The notes beneath the pieces were generated by a model. The model ran no database searches. It was not told the origin of the DNA and saw only the letters and a list, made by a program, of their open reading frames with translations. From Zhengitettix transpicula (taxonomy: Eukaryota > Arthropoda > Insecta > Orthoptera > Tetrigidae): a stretch of 64,000 bases of DNA. Below, piece after piece: positions 23,730 through 36,961 of this stretch. The DNA is taken from assembly GCA_037074705.1 (NCBI GenBank), contig CM073590.1, positions 219,696,746 to 219,760,745 of the forward strand, read 5' to 3'. Positions within the stretch are counted from its first letter, which is position 1. Every line of letters starts with the position of its first letter. Both the position numbers and the translations under genes were made by a program.

Positions 23730-25389
23730 AAATAACTGAGCACCAAGTACATTAAATTACAGATTGTACCTAGGTAAATAATGATATTATACTATATGCT
23801 TGTAATTTCCAACTTAATCAATAATCTTAAGAAATACATATCAGAAAAGCCTTAGGTAATGTAAATGTATAGTTCATTTTAAAATAGTTTATGAACTTTT
23901 TATTTTTACATCATTTTTGTAATTACTTTAAATTTTACTCGAAATTTATTTTCCTTACTACGTCTTTCCACAAACACTCCTCCGCGTTAATCGTCATATT
24001 TGGGAATGACAATTCAACATATTTTGTTTTTCCGAACAAATTAATCTATCAAGATACTATAAATTTGAATTTTGCAGCTGATTCCATTTCACGACTTTTT
24101 CCTGTATTCTCTTTGATTGTAATATGTTGCCTTAGCGTGTTATTTCTTTTTTATAATATATCCCACCATAATTGTTCAATTTTTCCATCTCTATAACTAA
24201 AAATTTCAAGCAAAAATTTAGCTCCACTCTTATGACCAATTTCCTAAAATTTATTTTAATTTTTCGTATAAGGATCCCAGTAAACAGTTGATATTCAAGT
24301 AAGCTTTTTTTAAAATTTTGAAATAATTAAGGGTAATGAGTTTCACGTTTGGTAGTGTAAAACATAAAGAGGGCTTGAAAAAAATATATAATTGTTAGAT
24401 TACAATTTTTAAGCATATTGGGAGCAAAGTGCGTGCGGTGAGACCCAGAAGTCGGGCTACTAATCACTGGACACGGTTGCAAGGCACGCACCCCTGCTGA
24501 TAAATAGCTTTGAAAGCAACAGGTTGTAATCGAGATAGAGGCAGGTGACAAAATTGCGGTTGGCCAAAAATTTGAAGTGGAAGAAGAACTAATGAAAAAA
24601 AAAGTATTAATCGACGGAGAGTACAGTACTCGGAAGGGAGTTGGTGAGTGAGGAACTTTACTTGCAAGGTCGCATCCCTCGAGATTGTCTTAAATGTTAC
24701 ATGCACAGCGTCAAATAGGATATAAACTATCTATCAAATACACAAAACTTACGCCAAAATATATAAAAAACAAACAGTTTTAATTAAGTATAGCAGTGAA
24801 TTTTTTAAAATAAAATACACTTGTGCCTTGAGGATTCGTTTCATTTATTGCCTTAATTAGAACATAAAATATTATTATTTTTTATTTCCTGTAAACACGT
24901 ATATTCTATCACTAGCAACATGTTACAAAAATAACCTATCTTACAATATTGTTAAATGTTAAAATAAAACTTGTTTTTCGTCTCAATATTTTCTCAACCC
25001 GTGGAAACCAACTTGTACGATTTATCAATACCTGCTACAAAGTATCACGCCTTGAGATCAAGAGGCAAATCTCGTAATAAAATAATATCCCTTATATTTG
25101 TTAGCTAAAGGAATCCGATAGAAACTAATGGACCCACATCAGAGATCAGACTTATGTTAGCTTAAAGCGTGTATCACAGTGAAGCCTATCAATTAGGTAC
25201 TGAATGTGGTTCATCATGCACGTCTCTGTTATTTTCGTATAGGTTTTGTTTGCTAAGCAAAGTTATTGAAAAATAATTAATCTAATTATGTATTACTGAT
25301 TGTAATTTATTGATTTATTTTATTGACATAATGAATTTGGGCGTTCAAAACTTGGGTCCTGTTATATACACTTCAACTTACTGAGGGAT
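23730..25389. other. AT-rich spacer with one mixed-composition part
   Basis: No gene recognised. A 101-codon plus-strand frame at 23891-24196 is rich in Phe/Ile/Leu, as expected from T-rich DNA. The stretch 24425-24710 is less AT-rich, with two overlapping minus-strand frames that lack domains. Confidence 0.4.
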
Positions 25390-25740
25390 GTTCGCATCGT
25401 TATTTCAGACTAAAGTTTCGCGGCAAACCGTAAACTTCAATCAGCAGTAAGCTAAATTTTATTCCAGACTGAGTCGGATTTGCCGCCGTTAACCGGTGTA
25501 TCGAAATGAGTAGTTCGCCACGAGTGCACATCAATGGGAAATCGATTTGGACGGGGGCACAAAAGCATTCCCTCAGCAGAATGTGCTTGCTTTGTGGCGT
25601 GCCTCGCATTGCATTCGGTTTTTATATGTTCTTCGAACCAATTAGCTGCATTCATGGAAAGAACTGGCATCGACACCTAAAACGCAGTGTACAAACACGA
25701 AACTCCGTAGGAAAACACAACAAAATAATTTGACGGGTAA
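25390..25740. other. less AT-rich island, unidentified
   Basis: About 350 bp of balanced composition is open in several frames on both strands (69-75 codons each). Open frames on both strands at once point to composition rather than coding. It could be conserved non-coding DNA. Confidence 0.35.
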
Positions 25741-27188
25741 AGTAATTCTTATCCGATGTCATCTAAGATCCCCTCATGTTGAAATTAAAAAGTATATGTA
25801 GATAAATGGCACAATCACGTTATCCATCGGGCCAAAAGGATACTTATACAATGTCTATGTTTTGGCAATACTGTTTTAATTTTTCTGGAATTATATTAAA
25901 ACTCTTGGTTTTCGGTAAATGTTAATTTTGGGTTCTATTTGCTCTGTTAAAAGATATTCGTAAATATTTACTTAAGTGGAAGAGTAATTATATCCCAATA
26001 TTTTGTATTTAACACTTAAATTTGAGTCTCATGTAGTGTAATATTCGAGATAATTAATTCCATTCAAAATTTTTGTAGGAATTTCAAAGACAGGACTGGA
26101 ATTTAATTTTCATGAAGCATTAAGTTATTTTTTAGCTGGCGTCCTAAACAATCAGATCTAACAGAATTATAAATCTTCAACTCATCAGAATTATTCACCT
26201 TAATTTAAGAACAACAGCAACGCTGCTTGAGTGCTTTCACTTTTGCAGTTCCTTCAATAACTCGTCTAAAATGAATATCTTATGAAAGTTTATGTTTTTC
26301 TTGAAACGAGCTTATGGCCTGAAGTATTTATTTCAAATATATTTATTTTGTAGGCTGTACATAGGGAAATTCAAAAAATTCACATAAAGCTACCTCATCG
26401 AAACGAAGCCTGTTTTTGATTCTTTCCTAATACGATTTTCATTCCCTTCAAAACTTTTATAATTAATGAATGTAACTATTTACTTTAATTACTTAACTTT
26501 TTCACCTGTTAAATTTCCTTCAATCAAATTTATCTATCATTGTCGGCTGCTATTCTTAATAAAAAAATACATTGTTTTTTGGGATGAAAATTATCAACGG
26601 CTCGCCTCCAATCACTTTTTTTCTCCCTCCTCGTTCAATAGTGACGTAATTTTCGCTCCAAATCGGTCCCGTATCCAATCACGTTGTCATCTACTAATTG
26701 AAATTTTAGAACATTCCAGAAGCCTTTGGCATCTGAAGAGTAACTTCACAACCAACGTGCCACCATGAATGCCAACTGTAATGTTTGTAAATTGGCTCTT
26801 TGGTCGTGTTAGTATTTTGTTAAAAAGGTTTATTTCTGGATTTAAAAATGAAACGTTATTTAAAACATCTAATCTTCCTACATTTTTTAGCTAAAGTCGG
26901 TATTCTGATTTTAATTAACTGAAACGAAAGTAAGATAGAAAAATTCGACAGAACCGTGAAACCAAACAGGGATCAATGCAAAGTAAACAGGTGCTCTAAC
27001 CAACCAAATATTCTGTATCTTTTCTGTTTATGTTTGTATCTCGTACGTAACCTACAATTTACTATGCAAATTCTTTCATGATCTAACGTGGGACTCATGA
27101 AAAAAAATTAGTCGCTCTCTGACGGAGCTAGAGATTATTTACAACTAGACTTCATAATTCCCATGTTACGATTATGAAAGCCTTTTTC
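25741..27188. other. AT-rich spacer
   Basis: No gene or repeat recognised. A 100-codon plus-strand frame at 26466-26768 has no domain, and its residue use follows the AT-rich composition. Confidence 0.45.
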
Positions 27189-27588
27189 TTTTTTTAGGGC
27201 AACAGGCTACATGAGGGTAATCCACGTTAGGCAACTCCCCTTTAATAGCATAGGAAAGGATTTGAAAGGGGGGACGCGGAAGGTTAGAGTAAGGTAGCCA
27301 AGGGTTAACTAGGTCCCCCGGACTATGGTTTAAGAATCCTACCCGGCATTCGCCTAAAGAGGAGTTTGCTGTGGGGACGCAGCATTCCCTTCTCCGTGCC
27401 TCGGCAGCTGGCCGACTATTCCAATGGGAATAGCGGACAACTCTTACCGTATGCCCAAGGTCTGTGACCCCGGAACATACACCTCTCAGAACAGGCCGTG
27501 ATGCCTCGGCTTGTGGGAACCTTAGTTCAAAAACGGAGAGGAAAAGGCATCCCCAAAGGTAACCTCTTCGTATCTCTCCTAAAAGGTT
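27189..27588 (-). repeat. family X repeat with internal deletions
   Basis: On the minus strand it begins near the AGGAGAGATACGAAG block, continues through ACCTTTGGGGATGCC and the TTCCCACAAGCCGAGG block, and ends GTTGCCCTAAAAAAAG. About 95 bp between CTCCTCT and TTTAGGCGAATGCC is missing, which removes the conserved hairpin. A shorter gap removes part of the CCTCCTAAAC block. The flanks share a possible imperfect duplication (CTTTTTCT on both sides). A 141-codon minus frame over it is an artefact of the deletion. Confidence 0.85.
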
Positions 27589-28334
27589 ATTTTTCAAGGA
27601 CTTTTTCTCATTTTACTCTCATCTTTATTTCTATGAAACACAGACCGACTCCGAGTTCAATATCATAATTTTAATTTCTACGACATGTTTTTCTTTCCCT
27701 GCACTCTTGCAGCACCTGGAATTACGCATTGCGCCTTACTTTGATCAACAAAACAGAACAATGGTGAATTAAAAAAGAAATATTACTCAACGCTAATGGA
27801 ATATCGGATAATCTTCAAGTTATTATTTAGGACTTATTGATTAAAGATAAATGTTTTTACATTAATGGACAAAATTTGATTATTGACTTTGGACATAAAT
27901 GAAATAAAATGTTATTTATTGGAAAATTTTCATTTTTCCAAATCCCGTTTAATTGGGTAAATTAAAAATGTTTCCAAGAGATACAATTTAAACAATGTCT
28001 TTAGGAATAAAGTGCTTACTGAGATTTTTGAACCAATTTTCTTTTTAATTGTTACTTGTGGAGTAATTGGGAAAAGTTCTGTTAAATAGGAAATCAAACT
28101 GCTTAAATTTTGGACGAAAATGGCATCTGATTAAACAAGATGACTGGGGAAATAAAATTCCTTAAAATTGTTGGTAGCCACCATTCTAGTTATAACTGTC
28201 TCATGGAAAACAAGTTGTTTAGTTAATGAATAAATATCCTAAGGACTGTCTTGATTTTTCTAAATTTAAATTAAACGTTTTGAGTTCTTCACCTGATTTG
28301 TTTGGTGATCATACACATCTTGCGTTTTTGTGAC
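27589..28334. other. AT-rich spacer
   Basis: Nothing recognised. Confidence 0.5.
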
Positions 28335-28380
28335 GCGCCTGACGAAAGCAACAAGGATTGTAGATACGTTGGGTGTTAAT
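28335..28380 (+). repeat. Penelope-like element terminal motif
   Basis: The sequence is CGCGCCTGACGAAAGCAACA then AGGATTGTAGATACGTTGGG. It is a plus-strand copy of the same end as at 17.6 kb, followed by an AT-rich tail. No PLE coding sequence lies nearby. Confidence 0.55.
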
Positions 28381-30639
28381 TATTCATATACTAATGTTTG
28401 TCTGTTAATTGGCTTTTTATTTATCTAATTATAGTACCTTTTTAGTCGGCCCAACGATCAAATTTGAGATACGTTAATATCTCTACGTCAGTTCAAGGAA
28501 AATATCAGCAACTTTGTGATGGCAGTTTTTGTTCATAAGGCGGACAAGACAAGTCTCCGAATGTCGTTACTGAAACGTGAATAATTAGCCCAGAGCATTA
28601 ATTATGAGTCCGCGCTGCGCAGTCTTCAGATAAATATTTCACATGCAATGTGGAGAACGTAATGGAAATTGCTTGGGAAATTGCAGAGGTCTGCATGAAA
28701 TGATCATTTTCGGAAGCTGGACGTGATGAAACCCTGAAAACTTGATGAGGCAGAAAACTGACCTACTGTACTTCCAGAGTGCAAACGCTAGACGGAAATT
28801 CAATGTTAGCTCCTTGCTACGATTTTATTTCAGCAGTTTATAGTTATTTCTTCGCTTACTGTCATCGGAACAGATACGAATAGCAAATAAATTGATTGAA
28901 TGAGCTTGTATGAATTATCGATCAACTGGATAGATTATAAATTATATTCCATTAATAAATTATTTTTTTCCCGATATGTGTTTCTTACTTCCGAATAATC
29001 TAAACTACCAGATTTTATTTTATGAATATAATTTCATGAGAATAATTAAGAATGTTTTGAAAAACAATTAAATAATTGAAAGTCACTTAAATTCAGACTT
29101 TGGTTTGTAAACTGATCTGGTGTTCCAAAGCTATTCCATAGAAAAAAATAGTATTATTTAGTTTCCTAATTTTTTTGAATAGTCAATAATTAAAAGACCT
29201 AAATATTAATGAGGACAGTATCCTCACATTTACAAACAATATAATTTATTCTAATAATTCAGCATATATAATTCAACATATTTTTAGTTTGGACCCTAAA
29301 TAAATAATCAGATATGACTTTGACCAAAATTTTAGTTTCAATAGTAATTCTTCAACGAATTATCATTAAGTCGGAATCTAGTACGTGTAGAGTAACTGAA
29401 ACTCAAATTATGATCGCGCTTATCAATCTGTTCAGGCTATAAATTGAAGTCTCGAAATACACGGCAATAAAACGTGCCGAATAATGGATTTATATTATTT
29501 TGGTGGAGAGGAAACTGCAGACCGAAGCGCCACTGCTAAGTTATTGCAGCCAGCTAATGGAAATATTAAAGTTTAATGAGCCATAAACATTATTCACGGC
29601 TAGCCAGGTGCGTGGAAAAACGAAAACGATTTACCGGGAAAACTTTGTGCTCCTCTGTTGTGTTTTTAGTTACGTACATATTTCATCAGAACGCGTGTCT
29701 AACATTCAAAGCAAACGTGCAGTTCGCGCTGTTTTCCTTACCAGTCTGTTATAGGCTCCCAAGTGTATGGAGTTAAGTAAATTATAATATTTATTATAAT
29801 TAAGAAAAAAATTTAAAATTTAAATTTAATTTTTTTTTGTTTTCAGAAGTAACGTGAAACAGCAAAATTATTTTTATGAACAAAAAATCGTAATAAACTA
29901 GAGCTATGAAGAACATCGGGGAGGTTATTTTAATTGTGTCGCAATTTAAAAAAATATTTCCTGCATATTTTAATTTACAGTACCGTTATTTTCTAGTATA
30001 TAACTACAGACACGTTATTTTACTGTAGAACTATTTCCACTTCGCTGTATATTATATTATAATGAATATAATGTATATTTTTTGCATGTGTGTTATATTC
30101 TTAATCCTCCAACCGTGATAAATATAAATAAAAAAATGAGTACAGCAAAAATAGTTACAAATACAAAATAATTAATTCTGCGTTTAGATCTCAATCTAGG
30201 ATTTCACTAGGCGTACAGTGGAGAAAATTTAAATATATATCAAATTTATGTTTAATCAAGGGAACCAAAAGGTATTATAAATAAATACAATAAAAAGTAT
30301 TTGTTATTTATTTCTCAAAAATAATTTTTAATAATAAATTATCATAAATTTTATTTATAATATTAATATCATATTTTCAAATAATATCCAAATTATATGT
30401 AAAATTTGCCTATCAAGCTTGAAAAATATCTACATTATTTTTCAGATAAAAACAATGTTGTATAACTATTAAATGTAAATTAAGTTTGTGCAGCAGTTTC
30501 CTGGAACATAAATTGTAAGGAAAATTAATTACTGTATTGAGAATTTTTTATGCCATTCCATGAACACATTGTTAACCAATATGCTTTATAGTTATCAATA
30601 ATCTTTCAACTGCACATGCTTTACTTTAAATAAAATTTC
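28381..30639. other. spacer with mixed-composition part
   Basis: From 28530 to 28810 the sequence is less AT-rich, with homeodomain-type cores (GAATAATTAGCC, GCATTAATTATGAG) next to CCGCGCTGCGCAG. The stretch 29440-29770 is similar. The rest is strongly AT-rich. No gene or known repeat was seen. Confidence 0.4.
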
Positions 30640-31010
30640 GTCCCATGGCAGGTCACGATAGACCTCTTTCATTAATATAAGAGCAATTTCATTCACTCGA
30701 GTGTTCGTGCACCGTGAGGTTATCCATAACCCGATTGGTAATCAATCTGATTCGTGCGAAGCTCTTCCCTTGCACAGACTCGTTGTAAAAATGCAGATAA
30801 GGTTGCTCTCAAAGTGTCGGCATTTTTTTCCCTTCGTCTTTGAAAGAGCCGCGCTAACCGCAAGACGTTTAGGAAGATTTCCCAAGGGACAAAGGGAGGA
30901 TGCATATTCATTGCATTCGTCCTGACGACAATGCTTAGACGCCAACTGATCGCCAACCACCGCTCCACGCCAGTATTTCTCTCCCTCAAGTGAACACGAA
31001 TAATTAGCAC
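30640..31010. other. less AT-rich island, candidate conserved non-coding DNA
   Basis: About 370 bp is open in several frames on both strands (72-96 codons). None of these products has a recognisable domain. Mutual openness of both strands argues against coding. Confidence 0.35.
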
Positions 31011-34000
31011 ATTAGCCAGATAAGTTTTACCTTCACTGCCATAAAATAATTATTCGATAATGTCTGGAACTGTCAAAAATTCCTGCGTTAAAGTTTCACA
31101 AATAATTTCACGACACATTCTTACAAACTTTACATTTAGTACTATTTTTTTTCATCTATTGATTAAATAATTACTACTTTTTCGCATTGACGTAATTAAT
31201 ATGTCGAAATAAAAATGTAGATTTAACGTCTAATTCAAATTAATATTTAATTTTACGACCCTAATTTTCAGACTTATATTTGAGAAAGAAAGAAATTATG
31301 TAAAAAAAATTTCAATGTATTTCTTTGTTTCACGAAATAACTCGCTCTGAAAAAGTAAGGTCGTATAATTATTATTTCTAAACTTTATATGCATTTATAC
31401 AGGGTTGATTATTAAAAATTTAGAATATATCGTTTCCGTAAAGTGTTTTTAATAACTACTGAATCTCTGTTCAACTCAAATTTACTGACTGTAAGTTCAG
31501 GAAATTTAAGATAAAAATGTTTAAGTAGCTTCTTCCTCACATCAGGTTAGTGATAGTAACATAAATTTCCCCCTGCGTTGTTAACTGACGCAAACCAATT
31601 CCCTTAGTCAAATCTCCCACCACAAATAAATTAGATACACAAATTATTAAGTTTTCTTTGATATTAAAATATACGTCGTATTTTACGACAGTGTACGTTG
31701 GAGAACCTCTTGTATGACGTGTAGATTGTAGAAACGCGACTCGTTCATTTCATGGTTCGAGATTTTTTCTGATGAATTGCATGAATGAATTTTTCTCGGG
31801 TTTCCCAATTAATTAAGTGAAATCTGAAGAATATAACGGTGCCAGTCGTGAAAGCGTCACTAATTACATATTGAACCCGGTTGTAAACTCGAGAGAAATT
31901 CATTCACGTGTCTCCTTCATATGGGTAATTACAGGCAAATATAGAGTTCAAGAAAAATGAAATACAACGTCATGGAACACGATTTGTAAATATTTGACTC
32001 AAGTCTAAATTGAGGTATAGTTTTGGTTGACGCTCCAGGAAAGCAGTGTCAGTTTTGAGCGTGGGGGGGAGGGGGGGGGTGGAAGTGGTGAGAGTGGAGT
32101 GCATTGTCATTGAAAATGCGTGTGCGACCGGTGATTGCTGGTGAGTGGCAGCACTGTTCGCGGTGTGGTCTGCTCCCCGGGGAGACATTGGGCCCGTGTA
32201 CCAGCTAATTGAAGTGGCACACATTATGGCGCACATGTGATGTGATGAGGCCGTGTCGAACCACTTCCACACCAGAGACCACCGCCACCATTAGCAAATA
32301 AGCCCTCACAATATTTGTTTGTGTGAACGAAATTGTGAAAAACAAATTTCTCGTCTCTCTACAGCTTAAACGATTTACGACTTTTTTCCGAAAAAAAACG
32401 CGGCAAAACGCTCGTCTTTGTTTATTTTATAAGCAACTAGTTTCGGTGTGCAATCTATATAGACGAAACACTATAATAATCTACAAGTGCTTGGAATATT
32501 AGTGACTAAGTGAAGGTTCTTTCTGATTTTAATATGAAAGGGATACAAACTCAGTAGCAATATTTCCTCCTACCCGTTACTCTCCTTAACCTCTTATTAC
32601 TATTATATTATTTCACCCTTACGTTAATCTTCGTCATATAACAATACCGAATACACTGTTCTGCAAAGTTTATTGTAAATTAATCTGATAAATCCTTACA
32701 CGTTTGATCTTGAATAATCAACAAAATATTTTATTTCCAACGTTCATTCTGTTCATAGTCATCAAAATTATAATTAAAACCTCGTTCATTATTTTCTCCG
32801 ATAGAATACAATTGCTATCTATAATGACATATGTAATTATCCTGAAATACATTAATGTATTTTGTATTTTATTTAATCCCCACGTTTAAAATAAAAGCGT
32901 TGCGCCAAAATCCGTTGAATAAATACGCTTATATAACACGCCATTGAAAAGATAAATGATGAATGGACACTAAAGTATTATTTCCCTAAAATAAAATTTA
33001 TTACAATAACATAATAAATGATTTAAAATGCAGCTCAGCCTTGGACACTATGAAACTGAATTAATCGATGGAAATATCAGGAACGGACCTTAACATTTAT
33101 TAGTAAAATATTCCTATCACCTTCAATATTGCAGTATCAATTAAAATAAAATTGACAAAAATAAAATTTGATGTCTATTCAGTCAGAAATAAAAGTAATT
33201 AAATTATTAGACAATATATAAAAAAAACTTTTTTTAAAAAAAAAAGCAAAACTTAATTTTTTAAAAAATTAATATTATATTTTTAATTTACTAATAATAT
33301 CATTAATTTTAGTTCTGACTTAATGGCCATAAAAATTTATTATTGTTTGTATTAAATGTCAGATAATGTTTATAATTTATAAATTTAAATTGAATTTATT
33401 AAACTATTTTAAAATATTATTAATTAACAGAATCAAGTTATCCATTTATATTATTCCCAAAATTTATTGTTAAAGTAGATTAATAATCGATTCTGAAAGA
33501 AATTTCGGAATTTATAATTAATGACTAATTGACGAATTATTGTCTTGCATTACACTGTAGAATTGAAAACTTGAGTTTCAAAAAATGATAATATTTATAA
33601 ACGAAATATAAATACTTTTTGTAAATTAAAATTGCATTTCCTTTGATAAAATATTAATATTCATTATGTTTTTATACCAGAGTATTTGGATTAATAAGTC
33701 ATAGATATGGTAAGAAGCTGTATTTAAAACTTTGGAATAATTTCTATACTAGCATGAGCTTTAAAGAACATATAATCTATAAAGTTTTTCATTCTCCATT
33801 CACCACAAAAACATGTCTATTCCTACTGATATCAATTTAAATGCTTTGTTTAATTCTTCGGTCTTCATGTACACAAACGGACAAAAAGAGATTGCTCTGT
33901 ATAAATTTACTCATTACTGTAGAATAAATTCAAGTGACCTGTTGGAATATAAACGATATTAATTATTATCTCGAATATTATAAACTGATCATTCATTTTT

Positions 34001-34149
34001 AATATTCCATGCGTAATCAGACTTTTGTAATTTTCCAGCCTTTCATGTTTGTTATATTGTGTTATTGTTTTTATATAAATCAATTTTAGTATCTAACATA
34101 AAACATATTCTTCCCGGAAAAGTTTTGTTTATAATTAGTTTCAAGGGTG
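31011..34149. other. AT-rich spacer with one GC-rich part
   Basis: The part at 31930-32290 is GC-rich and includes a G-rich tract (GGGGGGGAGGGGGGGGGTGG, about 32065-32084). A 100-codon minus frame there has no domain. From 32300 to 34140 the DNA is extremely AT-rich with no features seen. Confidence 0.45.
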
Positions 34150-34560
34150 TAACCGGTAAGGGTAGATAATTGCACTGGAGCTTTCAGAAGTTTGTCGTAA
34201 GAGGAAGAACATTTTGTGGTGCGGCAGCGGCACCTTGGTCCCTCAGCTGCGATCTCTTCGTGCAGAACTTGTTAATATCACTTAGCTAGCGAGCTCACTT
34301 TGAGATCTCCCAGGAAGGCGATCGATCAATATCGAGAGGTCCCGAGGGAATAGAGAGCTATTCCTCTCGGCTAATGCATTAGCCTTGTACTGAAGAGAAA
34401 TCAGCATGCAAGAAACTCTCAATCAACAGGCTTGGTCACATCAATTCGGTGAACACCGGCCTCACAAATCACTCTCTGCTCCATTTCAAATCACCTCCGC
34501 TCACTCACCAGCTCGATCTGATCGACGTTCGCATATAGCCAAGACTTACACTAAACTGAA
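34150..34560. other. GC-richer island with hairpin and palindrome
   Basis: The island holds a strong imperfect stem (34342-34370, CCGAG..CTCGG and GGAATAG/CTATTCC around an AGAG loop). A perfect 16-bp palindrome GGCTAATGCATTAGCC (34369-34384) follows at once. A 76-codon frame downstream has no domain. It may be a regulatory island or promoter-proximal sequence; no TATA or transcript evidence is visible. Confidence 0.4.
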
Positions 34561-34804
34561 TATAATTTTGAGGGAAGAAAATAATTTTGATAGAAGAAAC
34601 TATTTAAAGCCCAACAAATTCAAATTAAAGACATAGCATATTGTAATGCCAATTAATTAACACATTAATTGTAAATTAGAAAATATAAATTGTTTGAGTA
34701 ATATATTCTTACGGCGGTACAGAACACAGCAACAATGTAGCCAGGTATTGTTTCCTTTGTCGGAAGAAGCACTGCGCGCTCAAAAATTGCGAGACGGTAG
34801 TTCA

Positions 34805-34903
34805 GTTGGATGGAAGGTTTGGTCAGTGCTGGTCGCATTAAAATATTGAAGAGTTGGCTGGAAGGTTTGGTCAAGTACAGGTCGCATTAAAATATTGAGG
34901 AGA
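34805..34903 (+). repeat. 48-bp tandem duplication
   Basis: Two neighbouring units share GTTGG.TGGAAGGTTTGGTC, GGTCGCATTAAAATATTGA and a GAG-rich end. The units start at 34805 and 34853. They differ at a few positions. Confidence 0.8.
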
Positions 34904-36214
34904 GAGTACACATTATGTTTTGGTAGAGTTCAGTCTGCATTTTGGTTCCTCAGCGATCGGGTGGTCGTAAAAGAACTTTTGGAACTTGGTGATTAAATAC
35001 GTGGCGAGAGACGAGGACGAAAACGAAAGGCGAGAACGAGAATCGAAAAAAACTTGCAGGAAAGAATAGACAAAACATTCTCACAAGCTGAACTACGAAA
35101 CCTGCTAAACACAAACAGTTTTTGGTGCACATAGCCGAGCAGAAGTCAACCGAGTGAGGGACAGACGAAGAGGAGGTTCCTGAGTTTGATCTAAAAATAC
35201 TAATTTTAGAATCAGCGAGTTTTAGTAGAAGCTGTGCAAAAACCCGTTATAGTGCTTCGTAAGTCAAAATTATCCTGGAATGCTGCCGTGAGTACCAATA
35301 TAAAATAAATAATTATGTAAACCGGATTAAAAGATAGTCGTCAGATTTCGTTCTCTTCCTTTGATAAAATTTGTTAAGTAGAATCCATCTTTTTAGTATA
35401 ATTTCGTAGAAAAGTAAATTTCGTCATCTTTAATTGACGAGTATATCTTTTTATTGAAATTTGTGTTGATAAGATTTCTAAATAAATGATTATCCATTAT
35501 CAAACCCAGTAATGACCTTGATATAAATTCTATTTGTAATTATTAGTGTAATTGTTTTTAAATTATCAAAAATAAATATTTTGTATGTAAATTTGAATAA
35601 TTTTTTATTAAAACACCTTTATTTTGTAATTATTACTTGAATTCATCATAACATTTCAGTTTTATGAACCGCGTTAAGGAAATTAGTTTAATAAAAAACA
35701 TCTACCGCCTAATATGGGATTGGCAAGTCGAGTCAAGGTCTTACATCCAGAAATTAGCGATCCTTCGCCCCCTATATCAAGCGTTCGTCAACTTGACTAT
35801 TGATAGGAATAGTTTGAAAAACCTGATGGAATCCTAACCATTTACTGCATGATTTTTTATATTTTTTAGAACTAAATCTTTAAGATACATTTCTGTGAAT
35901 ACAATATTATAAAAATAAGGTATACAGGAGTAAAAATTAAAAACCTGTAGCCAATGCAGTTCATTTCAATTGTGAACGTCACAAATTTCAGATTATCTAC
36001 TCAGATTTTGTATAGAAATTTGTGTACAATTGAAGTGGAACAACTTTGTGCATAACTATCATTAACTACTATTTATTTCAGCTCTAATCTTATATTAAGA
36101 ATAGTATAAGTATAAACGTATGTAAATTGAAGTTACAGTACAATTAAGATATGCGATATGACTGAAATGAGTTACTATATCGCTTTGATTCTAAGAAATT
36201 AAGTGTAATCATTT
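34904..36214. other. spacer, nothing recognised
   Basis: From 34930 to 35300 the plus strand is purine-rich with balanced composition, and a 60-codon minus frame there has no domain. The rest is AT-rich. Confidence 0.45.
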
Positions 36215-36292
36215 TGATGACATGACACTTTCTACATCCTTAAATCCTTGCTTCGTCTGAAGTTGAATGGAAAAATAAATAATCTAATCTAA
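36215..36292 (+). repeat. possible 3' end of a CR1-like element
   Basis: TGACATGACACTTTC then GAAGTTGAATGGAAAAATAA and ATAATCTAATCTAAG resemble the TGACG..CTAATGG.GAATAAAT(repeat) end of the complete element at 46.9-51.0 kb. The terminal repeat here is ATCTA. The match is partial and no coding part remains. Confidence 0.35.
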
Positions 36293-36562
36293 GAGACGGG
36301 GGTCATTGGCAAATATCAAACTAAACACAATAGCAATATTAGAAGTATTTAATGAACGAGTTAAAGTTACAATACCACTTCAGAAATTAAAATAAGTTAA
36401 CATAATGTTTTCATAAATAATGTCTCTTTGTAAATGAATATTCAGACATTTCGACAGTCTCCATATTAATCAACAGCTATCTTATGTTTCAATTATAAAA
36501 TTTAAATTATATTTGAATCATAATTATAAGTAGTTATATTCAGCATCCTTACTAAGTCCGGT

Positions 36563-36564
<2 letters not shown>

Positions 36565-36597
<33 letters not shown>
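36565..36597. repeat. (AT)n microsatellite
   Basis: About 16 AT units followed by a less regular AT-rich stretch. Confidence 0.95.
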
Positions 36598-36603
<6 letters not shown>

Positions 36604-36921
36604 ATATATTAGAAATATACATTTTGAAAAGTATACAATTTTTTAGAGCTATGTATATAATAGTGGGAAGAACTACTTAAAATAGGAACAGTTATCAGGA
36701 AATATGCAGTCCAATTAGTAATAAATCCTAGATTTTACTATTGCTTTTGAATAAGACATTAAGTTGAAAATAATTATAATAGCTGGTATTAGCATATAAT
36801 TCGTATAATAGTTGATTTTGAGCTCTGTGGTTGAATGGAACCCGTGCTATTATAATAAACGTTGCACAATGTTATAAAAACATTTAAAACTCGTGGAGTC
36901 TTAAAATTTCCTGCATCTTTC

Positions 36922-36925
<4 letters not shown>

Positions 36926-36955
<30 letters not shown>
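36926..36955. repeat. (AT)n microsatellite
   Basis: About 15 AT units. Confidence 0.95.

Positions 36956-36961
<6 letters not shown>

Noticed and set aside
27172..27597. 141-codon minus-strand frame
   Set aside because: It lies wholly in a deleted family X copy.
31970..32272. 100-codon minus-strand frame
   Set aside because: Part of it is encoded by a G/C homopolymer-rich tract; no domain.
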